Source: Cristatella mucedo
Taxonomy: Eukaryota; Bryozoa; Phylactolaemata; Cristatellidae
Direction: 5' to 3'
Assembly (NCBI GenBank): GCA_009760855.2
Contig: WPIO01000001.1
Location: forward strand, 20,332,001 to 20,396,000
DNA: 64,000 nt
The number at the start of each line of letters is the position of its first letter. Within the stretch, counting starts at the first letter, position 1. The notes below the pieces were generated by a model. It did no database searches. It saw only the letters and a program-made list of their open reading frames with translations, and had not been told where the DNA came from. Shown here piece by piece: positions 49,501 to 59,692 of this stretch. Made by a program: the position numbers and the translations under genes.

Positions 49501-52500
49501 AGGTACCACAGGGCTCCGTGCGTGGTCTGGTTCTTTTCACAGTTTATACTCTCCCTTTCGCCGATGTGATTGCCAAGCACAATCTAAGCTTTCACTTCTA
49601 TGCGGATGACGCTCAGTTGTACCTTTGCTTTGATCCCTCCCAGCCTTCAAGCGAGCACCTCGAATTCTCTTAACTTCCTTGCTGAATATATTGATGACAT
49701 CCGCACAGGTATAGGAGCAAATTTTCTTAAATTCAATGAGGATGAAATTAAGTTACTAGTAATGGGCAAACCAGGTGTGATTCAGAAATTGGAAAGGCTG
49801 ACGCTCAAAATCGACACTTATGTCGCGTATCTTCTGTCGATAATGCTCGAAATCTAGGTATCATTTTCCGAAGTGACCTTTCGTTAGACGACCACATCAG
49901 TTCCACAATCAAGTCTGTCTACTTTCAGATGCATATTATCGCTAAAATTTGGGCTTGTTTAGATTGGGATATCACATCAAAGTTGGTCAACGCATTTGTG
50001 ACATCCCGTCTTGACTTCTGCAACTCACTGCTTGCTGGCCTACCGGCATGTGCAATCAAGCGCTAACAGCTGGTGCAAACCTCTGCAGCTAGGCTTGTCT
50101 GTCGTGAGCGTCGAAGTTGCGACATCAAATAACTTCTCACCGACCTGCTCTGGCTACCGGTCAAGCAACGGATCAACTTTTTTAGTTCTGTCTCGGCTTG
50201 ATTATTGTAATTCCCTTTTCGCTGGGCTACCAAAGAAAGCTATTATGCCACTACAGCGGACAATGAGTCTGGCTGCAAGGCTGGTCTTCAAGTCCCAGCG
50301 GTTTGAGCACGTGTCACCTTTGCTGGAAGAGCTAGGATGGTTGCCGGTTGAGCAAAGGATACGGAGCAAAGTTCTTACGCTGACCCACAAGGCCCGCCAC
50401 GGCTTGGCTCCTTCGTACCTAGCTGCACTGCTGCATCAGTTTTAGCCGTTTCGCGCCCTCAGGTCCTGTGTGGACAATCAATTAGCTGTCCCGTTCCTCC
50501 GCTTAAAGACAGTTGGCGACAGAAGCTTTAGCTCTGCAGGTCCTAGACTGTGGAAATCGCTTCCACAATTCTTACGCAACGACATCTACTCTCCAACTGC
50601 CGACTATGGCAAATTTTTTTCAGCGGTCCTGAACTGCTACTTCTATGCCACTCACTACCTCAACTGCTCTCCTAACTCTGCTATGCTTCCCACTTTCTCT
50701 TTGTTGCGTGAGACGAAGTCTGTTGGCTACCGAAAGCCACTTAGGCTGTGAGTGTGCTATACAAAACTCTCCTGCGTAACACCCACATGGTCTTTATGAC
50801 TTTGTGGAGTTACTGACGGAGATACATTACATTACATTACATTACATTACATTCAAGATTTTATCGCTCACTTTGAGGTCAGTTAATTCTTTAGCTCCAG
50901 CCTACCTATCAGATGTATTCCCCCATAAGCTAAGCATCGTACCATCAGCCTTTTGGAATCTAACTCTTTACCTATACCTCGTATAAACCTCAAATCCTTT
51001 GGAGACCACGCATTTAGTTCATATGCTCCCAAAGCCTGGAACTCACTCTCTACGTCCGTCACGACATCCGCTGACTTGACCAAATTTCAAAAAGAACTTA
51101 AAAATGCACCCTGTTATGACAGAATTTAGTGAGTCCCTGTGACTCGTTCTTTATGTGCTTATGGGTGCTAACACTGTGCATGCTGCCACTAACCACAGTT
51201 GAATGCTGACCCTGTACATGTCGCCCATAACCATGTTATTCATTTTGTTTGTTTTTCAAGCATGATTTTACTTACCATTCAATTGCATTTCCCTTTGCAG
51301 CAAATGTAAAGCGCCTAGAAAGAGATTGGGTTCTCTGGGGGCGCTTTATCAAGTGCATTATTATTATTATAACCATGGAAGCGAGTTCCACATTCTAGGA
51401 CCTGCAGAGCGAATGCTGATGTTGCCAACGGTTTTTAAGTGGAGGAATTGAACAGATAATGTATTATCCATACAGGACCTGAGGGCACGAGGAGGCTGAA
51501 ACTTGTGCAGCAGTTCAGCTAGGTATAGAGGAGCCAAGCCGTGGCAGGCCTTGTGGGTCAGCTTAAGAACTTTGCTCTGTGTCCGTTGATCAACCGGCGG
51601 CCATCCTAGCTCTTTTAGCAAAGGAGACACGTGGTGAAAACCTCTGGACTTTTCAAAATAACCTTGCAGCCATTTTCATAGCCATCTGCAGTACCCTAAT
51701 TGTTTTTTTCTGGTGGCTCAGCCAAAACGGAATCACAATAATCAGGCCGAGACAGAGCTAAGGAGCTAGTTAACTTTTTTGCATGCCACTGTGGAAGACA
51801 GCTCTTAATCTTGGATAGGGATCGGACGTGATGGCGAGCTGTAGAAGCAGTCTTCTGGATGAAGCTTTTAAAATTTTGGCAGCTGTCGAAAACGACACCT
51901 AAATTTAGAGCCAGTGGTGATGGTCGCACATTAGCATCACCTATTAGAAGAGCAAAGCCTTCTAATCCAGCCACACGCTTAAGGTGTCCTATGAGGAGCA
52001 GTTCAGTCTGATCGTCAATTAGTTTCAAGAAATTTTCCGACATCCAGGATCGAATGTCGATAAGGCAAGCATTCGGATTATTAATTGCTGCAGCAGATTC
52101 CGACGGTTTGAATGAAAACTACAGCTTAGCATCGTCAACATACAAGTGATATCCTATTCCATGGGACATAATCACTTGTCCCAGAGGTTGAGTATAAATG
52201 GAGAACAGCCAGGTATCAAAGACAGACGTTTGAGTGACTCTGCAGGTGACCGGTCTCGTTGGTGAGACCTGACGCTCCAGACGACACGGACTGAACGCGA
52301 TCAGACAAGTGGATGCTTGTCTAAGCATGATACAATGCATTTCCCTATCCCTTGGCTATTTCTGCTCTTGATAAAAGTTGTAAAAAGCCCTGAATTAAAT
52401 TTATTTCTAATAGGGTTCTTTGTAAACAACATATTTTGTTGTTATTGCTGTTAGAGATGTTTCAGCTGCTTATAGAGACTATCCCAGTGCCGATATGTGG

Positions 52501-54488
52501 GTCATTTACTGCCTTTATGTTTTAATTTCTGATTGAGAAAAATGAGTATGATAATACAGAAAGATTGTTCATAAAACACAGAAAAGAAGCTTTTTATCTA
52601 TCCAGGTCAATTACAACTCAATGCAAGAAAATTAGTACCTAAGAGTAAGTCACAAGCACCACGGTATCAAGCAAGCAAAAAAGGCAAGCATCATGATGTG
52701 TTAGCATGCCAAAGAATGCTTAAAAGACACTTGGAAAAACCAGTTAGCGAGACCAATGGCTAGCTTAATTCACTGATTCGTGAGCAGGTACGCACGCAAA
52801 GCGCAGTGGGGACACACATGCTCTCTAGAAGGCGGGGAAAGCGTACCAAAACAGACGAGTCTTATAACATAAACAGCTATTCCAGGTGCGACCGTAGCAG
52901 GTAGTGAGATTCAGATTCATGCAGTGCGATTGAGCTTAAGGCTCAACGACCGAACGATTAGAGTTTAGCGTAGCCGGCGATACGATGGCAGATGCAGAGA
53001 AGCGAGTGACGCAGCGAGAGCACGCGACCGGAGGAGCCGAGCGCGGGTCGGTCAGCGCCTGGGCGGCGGAAGTGAGTGAAGCGACCTGTAAGCCGCCGCG
53101 ACGAGGATCTTGAAATCAGTCCGATGCTCGAATAGGAGCGCTCGAAGCTCAAACACGTGGCACGATGAGATATGTAAGCCATTCTTGATATGTTTGAGTG
53201 AGCGCTCTTCCTGATTACTGCTATTTGTGTCCGACAACGTCCAGTATTCTCAGTGAAACATTGGCGCAGAAATTCAGCCGGACAATGAAAGTTGCTTGAG
53301 ATTGCTAGGTTCTTCATTGCTAAGTTTTCACCATTAGTTACCAGATATTACAGAATGAGTCTCTTTGGTTTTGTGAAAAGATATCTGAAGTTGCAGCTAG
53401 TCATTCGGACTTTAAGCCTCTGCCTGCTCTGCTGTGGTCGTCTTCACGGCTGCTGGTTATAGAAGTATACGCAGAGGTCGTGGACTGGCGATTAAGATAT
53501 GGGCGTTCGTAGATGCTGTCGTGCCGTGCCGTGCTAATGTCGCCCTAGCTGCTCCATACGTGGTGCAGTTTCAATGAAAGTCTAGGTCTGCTCGAGGCAC
53601 CAACTCCTTTAGCAGCCCTCAAGTGGCCGCTCTGAGTAGCCGCATTTGTTTCGCGCGCTGTATGTAACGGTATAAGCTACGATTCTAGAGCTACTAGAAA
53701 AAGCTTCAATTCCACAACCTCAAAAATACTTTGACTCTAGAAATCTGACAAAGACTTCGTTTTCAGAGGCATTACCACGCGTTCGCCACAGTAGCCGTGT
53801 TAGTTGAAGGTCGTCTGCGGTGCTGCCCTCAAATGTACAGCTGCATGCTTTCAGGCTGTAATCGTTCAAATGGCGGCTGAGCGAATCCAAAGTAGAGTTA
53901 TCCTGCCCCGAGTTGATTTACTCCACACTCACGCGCTTGCATGCTTAAGATAAGTCGTTCGTTTACAGAAGCAAATTTTCTCTCAGGCTGATTAACTTGA
54001 CCTGAAAGTTTTCAATTGATAACCTTCGAATTTTAAGTTGTGGCGAAAAGTTGCACGCGAGTGGCACTGTGCGAGGTGACTTCACTTGACACCGGAAAAA
54101 GAGAAAAATGACGAGTGCACTTAGTTTTGCAGCTGCCCAATTTAGTTATAGTGAAGCGCACGGCTTTTCCAAGACTAGAGCCCTAATTATTAACAACAAA
54201 TTCCCACTAAATGAGCATGGCATGCCAATATCCTTTCTTACAGATCGACTTTTAGACTCTACGAATCTTCCAGGTAAAGATCTAAGAGACACCCTCAAGA
54301 ACGCTGTCAGGAAAGTTTCAGTGCCAAGGAACGAACTGGTTCACAACTCCAAGTGCACTGAGCTGGCAGACCGCAGCCGATTCATTGGTGACTTTCGCAC
54401 AGCCATTGCACTTCTGCGGTCTCATGCTGCGTGCCGCAGCGAGTGCCCGTGCTGCAGGGACGCCGACATGCTCATTAAACAGCAGTGA
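46437..54488 (+). CDS. Small HEPN-like protein, copy 2 (110 aa, 2 exons)
   Basis: Exon 1 (46437-46524) ends GGAATAG before GTGAGT in phase 1. Exon 2 (54244-54488) follows ATATCCTTTCTTACAG and ends TGA (54486-54488). The encoded 110 residues align with copy 1 without a gap from the first helix (LEHVLKDNFGAKGRGI against LEHLLRENFGAGGSGL) through R-N-E-L-V-H (residues 58-63; H in both lies 32 codons past the splice) to DRSRFIGDFRTAIALLR. The short tail differs: CRSECPCCRDAD. The 7.7 kb intron is filled with nested LINEs, so splicing over that length is the main uncertainty. An alternative is a local start at 54108, whose frame stays open through the acceptor and would give 126 residues without the first helix. 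Confidence 0.6.
46525..47798. other. Copy 2 intron, first part
   Basis: Mostly unassigned. It contains two tandem copies of a 112-base unit starting GTAATGTCTCCTGCCTTACT (47299) and GTAACGTCTGTTGCCCTACT (47411). Confidence 0.6.
47799..48134 (+). mobile_element. LINE-B remnant (RT region), left of nested LINE-A
   Basis: ATTATGGGAAAGCCTAGTGTTA (the LPVMGKPSV block of LINE-B) and later GCCAAATTTGACTAAG. Old and full of stops. Confidence 0.6.
48135..48412 (-). mobile_element. LINE-A 3' end nested in LINE-B
   Basis: Minus strand: TACTCTCCAACTGCCGACTA through GTTGCGTGAGACGAAGTCTG, CACCCACATGGTCTTTATGA and GTTACTGACGGAGATACA. It interrupts LINE-B between GACTAAGTTGTATGTA and GCTAAGGAACATATCC. Confidence 0.8.
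48413..49085. mobile_element. LINE-B remnant (+) and LINE-A scrap (-)
   Basis: Positions 48413-48960 are a decayed LINE-B (KIRAFLNE-like, then CLDYGISLFGGL and LYNLQRLH-type ends). Positions 48985-49085 are a minus-strand LINE-A scrap (GGAGAGCAATTGAGGTAGTG). Confidence 0.6.
49090..50180 (+). mobile_element. LINE-B, 5'-most reverse transcriptase region
   Basis: This copy reaches further upstream than any other: DYRTVSLLPFL-like finger motif, LNSYVETSNLTSKFQSGFRA, VLLDLSAAFDAIDPHAVLL (first catalytic Asp block), VPQGSV-like, FHFYADDAQLYLCF in broken frames, FLKFNEDEIKLLVMGKPGV and SRLDFCNSLLAGL. Frameshifts and stops throughout. It is interrupted at 50180 inside the codon run for R-I-N-F-K-I. 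Confidence 0.88.
50181..50852 (+). mobile_element. LINE-A copy nested in LINE-B
   Basis: 5'-truncated LINE-A starting at TTTAGTTCTGTCTCGGCTTG. It encodes SRLDYCNSLFAGLPKKA, WLPVEQRIRSK, GLAPSYLAALLHQF and PRLWKSLPQF, then the 3' untranslated region and an (ATTAC)6 tail at about 50822-50852. The host LINE-B resumes immediately. Confidence 0.92.
50853..51375 (+). mobile_element. LINE-B 3' end (continuation)
   Basis: Resumes TTCAAGATTTTATCGCTCAC (F-K-I-L-S-L), then LAPAYLSDVFP, WNSLSTSVTTS-type sequence, CATGCTGCCACTAACCACAG, the AAAGCGCC hairpin and TTATTATTATTATAA. Confidence 0.9.
51376..52350 (-). mobile_element. LINE-A reverse transcriptase region
   Basis: Minus strand: IYTQPLGQVIMSHGIGYHLY, a YVDD catalytic box with DAKL, ENFLKLIDDQTELLLIGH, LNLGVVFDSCQNFKSFIQK, SRPDYCDSVLA, then GLAPLYLAELLHKFQPPRA and WNSLP. 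It lies head-on against the LINE-B tail at 51375 and lacks its own 3' end. Confidence 0.85.
52351..54107. other. Copy 2 intron, last part, with a candidate exon
   Basis: Mostly unassigned. At 52985-53071 an ATG frame (MADAEKRVTQREHATGG and on) reaches a GAA/GTGAGT donor-like site in a GC-rich island, which could be a first exon. No family is recognised and no partner exon identified. Confidence 0.25.
54244..54488 (+). CDS. HEPN-like copy 2, exon 2
   Basis: Two bases complete the Asp codon, then 80 codons and TGA. The R-N-E-L-V-H motif is at 54327-54344. The region upstream to 54108 is open in the same frame with an ATG, so an unspliced or alternative start is possible. Confidence 0.68.
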
Positions 54489-55955
54489 TAGCAGGGTCTT
54501 TATTTCGTTATTAACAGAGATTTAAATACAGTAGACGAAGCAATATATTTATCTATATTTTGTGTGTGACTAGTGTGCAGGTAGCTCCTGTCTTAGGCTG
54601 CTCGTCCTATTACCTGTAACACTATTTGCTTACTAGCTCGATGCCTAGTACATCAATGTTAGGTCGACCTATCATGAGGTAGTCTATTGCCTGCAGTTTT
54701 TCATTTCCACCATCACCATGGAGATCCTAGTAGTGCGGAGCTTTAGCGCCAGCCTTCCAGTCATAAAAAAGGTCATAGCTTTATTTAGTCTCGGCCCCTC
54801 AGAAGTTTTAGGGAACTGTTAACGTAGTGGTACTAATACAGGTTCTGTTGAAACTCCATGCTAGATTGCAAAGTGAAAGCGAACTAAATTTACTGAGCGC
54901 AATGTGTAACGCAATATAACGCCATTCTGGTGTGCGGGTAAAAAGTGCTATTTCTTAATTGCTCGCGTCTAAGAAATATAGAATATGCCAACTATTCCAT
55001 ACACACTTTGCTTTTGTGACCGGGGCAGGGATTAATTTAAAATTAACCCGTTTCAGATGGCAAACTAAATAATTCACATCTCGAGGTTCACATTTAGTCA
55101 GAAAGAGCAGCAAAGTATTCAAATTAACAGCGAGTGCACTATGCAGTCAGAAAAATGACCATTCAAAATACCTCAGCTATAGTGCAAATCACTAAATCTA
55201 AGAAGAAGCCTCAACATGATCCCCCACTACGCTTTCGTTAAAATGTCCTTAGTGACAATGTTTGAAGTCCAGTATCTCCTAGCGAAATCGTTTGTTTTCC
55301 CCTCTGAGTAAGCTATCACATTTTTCACAATTTCTTATGACGAACATCAAGGATATTGCCTTTAAAGAGTCAGTCTGCATAATATTCTGAGACAATTCTT
55401 TATGAGACCTTAAACCAGCAGCTCACAGTTTTCGTTTATTCATCTTGTGATTACTTAGAAAGCCACGCACCACTGAACCAGGCAATGCACCACTGAACCA
55501 GGGAATGAGCAGTGTGAGCAGGGGCCAATTGCCCCCTGCCCCCCCTGGACAGAGGGAAGTACTTGCATATATCATGGAGGGAAATTTCCCCTCGAGGGGC
55601 AGCAGCAGCGTACGTTGCACCCAACCTGAGCCCGCCCTGGCTCCGCCTCTGCATTGAACTAACACTGTCCCAAGCCGCTTACCTGTGCAGCTCAGCTTCT
55701 TGGGGGAATTCTTCACACTCTCTGTGATACTCTCTGTCTGCGGTCCTGCGAAGATACCTAAAAGTTTCAGCATTGGCTCTGCGACAGCTACAGAAAGAAA
55801 TCCTGGAGGCACTTAAAGCTTCTGATTCATAGTCTAGAGCCCTGACCGACTACTATACGAGACCCTAACTTGATGTGCAGTGGTCGCACCTTCCGTAGGT
55901 ACCACCAGCAGCAGCAGCTTTCACTTTAGGCTATTCTTCCCTACAGAGAACTTGT
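54489..55955. other. Unassigned DNA
   Basis: No gene. A 21-base tandem duplication (GCACCACTGAACCAGG twice, 55468-55505) sits next to a C-rich palindromic stretch GGGGCCAATTGCCCC (55521-55535). Confidence 0.45.
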
Positions 55956-55959
55956 TTCA

Positions 55960-56885
55960 CCGTGGCCAGTGACTTTGTCATGCTGATGTATTGTATTGTA
56001 GTCTGTGACTTCACAAGGCAACAAAGACCAAGCGGATCTTACACTTGAGAATTCTTTTAGAGCGCGCTTAAAGCCCAAGCGGCTTTCGGTACGGTAGCTA
56101 ATAGACTTTGTATCACCCAACAAAGAAAGAGGAAGTGAATAGCAAAGCTAAAAGTCGAGAAGGCAGTGAAGGAGGTCTGTTGCACAGAAGTAGCAACTCA
56201 GGTCGGCTGGAAAGGATGTTCCACAGTCGGCAGCAGGAGATCACGTGTCGATGCGATAGATTTGTCGAAGTAAATTCCAGTCTTAGACCTGCAGTGCAAA
56301 AGCTTCTGTCACCAACGGTCTATAAGAAAAATAAGGAAAAGGTAATTTATTGTCCATAGAGAACCCGAGGGCAGAAGAAGAGGCAGAAGCTCGTGCATCA
56401 GTTCAGCTTGTTATGAATGAGCCAAGCCATAGCGGGCCTTGCGGGTCAGAGAAATAATATATAGTAATAACAATAATTTGCACAGCGCCCGCAGAGAACT
56501 TAATCTCGTTCAAGTACTTTACATTTGCCGCAAAGGAAAGAAAAGGTTTGGATCTGTATGTGTTTATAAACCGGAAGCCACCGTAGCTATTCCAGTAAAA
56601 GAAGATACATGGCAGAATCTCTGGGATTTGTTGACTAAACGTGCAGTCATTTTCATCACCAGCTGCTGAGGCTCATTGAGTGTTTTTGGTAGCCATGCCA
56701 ACGTGGAATTGCTGTAGTCCAGCCTACACAAAACCAGAGAGCTAGGTGAAGTTTTGGCAAGCAGCCATGGTAGATAGTCCCTTATCGCAGTCTGGGATTA
56801 GACGTGATGTGCTAGGTGTGGTAGAAGTCTTCTTAATGAAAGGCTCCTATAGATTATAGTTTAGGAACCATTCACAATCTCTGTC
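55960..56885 (-). mobile_element. LINE-A with inserted LINE-B tail
   Basis: Minus-strand LINE-A from the 3' region (GCGGCTTTCGGTACGGTAGC at 56078) back towards the RT. It is interrupted at about 56450-56545 by a minus-strand LINE-B tail (CAGCGCCCGCAGAGAACTTA). Heavily mutated. Confidence 0.65.
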
Positions 56886-56889
56886 GCCA

Positions 56890-57296
56890 TAATGATCTAG
56901 CATATGATGCTAGTACGAGGAATATCTAAACGGCTTAGTCAGAAGAGCAGGAGTAAGATACATGATACTGATTGGGAAGCAGTTCAGATAGGTAGGCTGA
57001 AGTAAGAGAATGAAGGAACTTAGAGTGACACAACCTTGAAGTAGGTGCGCTGCTTGATGGGAACCAGTATAGGTCAGCAGGCAGTGGATTAACGCGGTAA
57101 CTGCTACGCTCGCGACAGAAAATCCTGGCCGAAGAATTTTGCACTAACTTCAAGTGCCTTATGGGACAGGCAGGAGACCTGCAAGTAATTAGTTACACAA
57201 GTCAAGAAGGGATGCCACAAATGCAGGAGCCAACTTGGACGCGGTGTCCCTGTCTAAGCGGATACGCATTTTGGCAGTGTTAGAAAAAAATCCTAG
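56890..57296 (-). mobile_element. LINE-B fragment, 3' of nested SINE-II
   Basis: Minus strand: LKLVQNSSARIFCRERSSYR, VNPLPADLYWFP and LTSAYLSELLPN, the domain after the reverse transcriptase. Confidence 0.75.
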
Positions 57297-57452
57297 CTGA
57301 TTAAACAGCCTCTTTTTTCATTGAGACAGAAGAGCCTATACGGCTATCACAACCGATTGCAGTGGCCATAAAGGATCGCCCACCGCAGGAATCGAACCCA
57401 CGACCTCGGGACTGAGGTCGTGAAAGCAACCACCTTACCTAGTGTGCCATCA
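57297..57452 (-). mobile_element. SINE-II copy nested in LINE-B
   Basis: Minus-strand SINE-II: GATGGCACACTAGGTAAGG head, GGTTCGATTCCTGCGG, and AGGCTGTTTAATCAGCTAG end. LINE-B reads GCAGTGTTA before and TTATGTAGCTG after, so TTA is a likely short target duplication. Confidence 0.88.
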
Positions 57453-57665
57453 CTATTATGTAGCTGAATGTAGGCAAACTTAACTGTTGAGCTGAGGCGA
57501 TGGTCTAGTGAAAGATCACTTTGAAACAGGTAACCCAGATTCCGTGAAGATGCTACAGGAGACAGGCTGGCAAAGTCGAATTTGAGGAATATTTTTATAA
57601 GTTTGGAGTCATACTAGTTTCACCCATAACTGTTAAGTTGGTTTTATCATCACTTAATTTGAGAA
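57453..57665 (-). mobile_element. LINE-B fragment, 5' of nested SINE-II
   Basis: Minus strand: the NLGYLFQSDLSLDHRLSS-type block and LMMIKPT-like region preceding it. 5' truncated at about 57665. Confidence 0.75.
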
Positions 57666-57689
57666 AGTTATAGTATTAACATCTTTTTG

Positions 57690-58160
57690 AAAGAGTTTGA
57701 AAGAACACGCACGCTTGCAGCCTGCGAACACTGGGCGGAGACCTCGCGATGGCTCTCTCAGACTGCCTACGCAGCCGCAAGCTCGCGACCGGTGGATGGG
57801 CAGACGATGACTCGGCAGTCCTGCCCAAATCCATGCATTGGCGGCATCTGTGGGGACATCAATCTACCACAAACTGCCGCCAGCATTCGGGCGGGTTCGG
57901 AACGAACAATGGCCCGACAGTGCAAAAAACAACGCACGCATGGAATATAAGGTTTGCCGGAGTAGTACAACGGGAGGGAAGAGCGAAATCCCTCGACGCT
58001 GGCAGCCGTCTAGTGTGTGCAGATTGGGCTTGTCTGGCGTCGCGTGAAATAAAGGTTTTGGTGTTAGAGCCAGCAGACTTGTTGCTCGGTCGCGCTACCC
58101 AGCCCGACGACAGGTCGTGCGGAGGGCTGTCACAAAGAGGCATGGACAACATCTGAGGCT
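57690..58160. other. GC-rich unit with TATA and AATAAA, LTR-like
   Basis: GC-richer than its flanks, with AATATAAGG at about 57944 and AAATAAAGG at about 58047, spaced as in a solo LTR or a short gene's promoter and terminator. No terminal repeats or duplication found by eye. Overlapping open frames in several phases have no recognised motif. Confidence 0.3.
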
Positions 58161-59104
58161 AAAAAACATACTTCTAGTAGCAATGCATTAGAATAGCAGA
58201 TCTATGCTTCGCAGAAGAAGAAACGTGGGTCTCAAAGGTCGAGAGGGCTAGAAGTCTTTTTTGACTGAGAGATCAATTTCAAGATGAGGTCACTAGTGGC
58301 AGGCATGAATGCGGACATAAAGGTATCTGCAAGGAATCGAGGGAGAGGAGTCCAGTAGAGAGATGATACTGCTTGAGAAGATCTAGCGAGGATATTTTAA
58401 CCTCGAGGGAAGGACTCTCTTATCGATCTTGCTGACAAAAAAAGCAAGATAATCTATCTTTAAGGTGTTAACCTAGTAGCGGACAAGAAGATGGCTGTTG
58501 GTCGACGTCAGCATTTTAGGATTGTGCATCTGTGATAAGGCTCTGTTTATATAAAAGCTGGACTTGGCCATTGCTAGGATAAATTGGCTTGATCTACGGT
58601 ACTCCACAAATGTCAGTCGATGGAAGTCAGTCCTGATCTAGTATATGCTTTCTCAAGCTTGCGCTAGCTATTATAATGTCGATGGTCAACCAAAGGCTAC
58701 GTGTTCGAGGACGTGCAGTCAGAGAGGCTTAGAGTAGAGGCTTAGTCAGAGGAGTGAACTCTTCCAGGACGTCGGATGGCGTCGGGTTGTAAAATTTCCC
58801 AAGTGAGGACGGGTCGGAAGGAGAATGGAGCGGCAGCGGCAGCGGAAGATATTTTCGTGTGGACGGCATCACTGTCAAGAGTATTATGGTTTATTGATTT
58901 GTATATGCTTGAGGATACCAAAAAGATAACAAACTGCAGACCTAATGAAACCTGAACGTGATAATATGTGCAGACTTTGGTAATTGTGGGAGGCGACAAC
59001 GTGCAGTCGTAGAAGAATAATTGAGCGATTGTGTGACGGTGGCAATAACCAACACAAGATGAACGATCCCATCATTAGCCACATCGTCAGTCAAAGCTAA
59101 GGGT
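58161..59104. other. Unassigned DNA
   Basis: No feature recognised. Confidence 0.4.
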
Positions 59105-59220
59105 CCTAGTCTAGAGGTAAAGTGTTCGAGCTTCGCGACCCAGGTCGCGGGAACAAGTCTTGAAGCAGGCAATTCTGTATATCCCACCAGTAAGCAAGAG
59201 CGATAGCCTCTACGACTGTT
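59105..59220 (+). mobile_element. SINE-II-related copy
   Basis: GTCTAGAGGTAAAGTG head, CGCGACCCAGGTCGCG hairpin, CAAGTCTTGAAGCAGGC body, AGCGATAGCCTCTACGAC. Confidence 0.6.
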
Positions 59221-59224
59221 TGGA

Positions 59225-59692
59225 CCACTAGATACTTAGACACTCCCCCACCAGGCCAAGCATCGTACCACCTGCTTTTCGGAATCCAACAGTCTACCAA
59301 TACGTCGTACAAACCTCAATTCCTTTGGAGACCGTGCATTTAGTTAGTACGCTCCCAAAGCCTGGAACTCCCTCCCGACTTGCGTCAGAACATCCCCTGA
59401 CATGACCACATTTAAAAAGAACTTAAAAACACCTACTTAGGACAGCATTTAGTGGGTCCCTGTGATTCGTTCTTCGTGTGCTTATGGGTGCTCACACTGT
59501 GCATGCTGCCACTAACCACATTTGCATGCTGACCCTGTGCATGTCACCCATAACCATGTTATTCATGTTGTTTATCAAGCATGATACTACTCTCCATTCA
59601 ATTGCATTTCCCTTTGCAGCAAATGTAAAGCGCCTAGAAAGAGATAGAGTTCTCCGAGGGCGCTTTATCAAGTGCATTATTTTTATAGCTAA
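59225..59692 (+). mobile_element. LINE-B 3' end
   Basis: CCAGGCCAAGCATCGTACCA, FGDRAFS-like, CCAAAGCCTGGAACTCCCTC (WNSLP), CATGCTGCCACTAACCACAT, the hairpin and TCAAGTGCATTATTTTTA. Confidence 0.88.
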
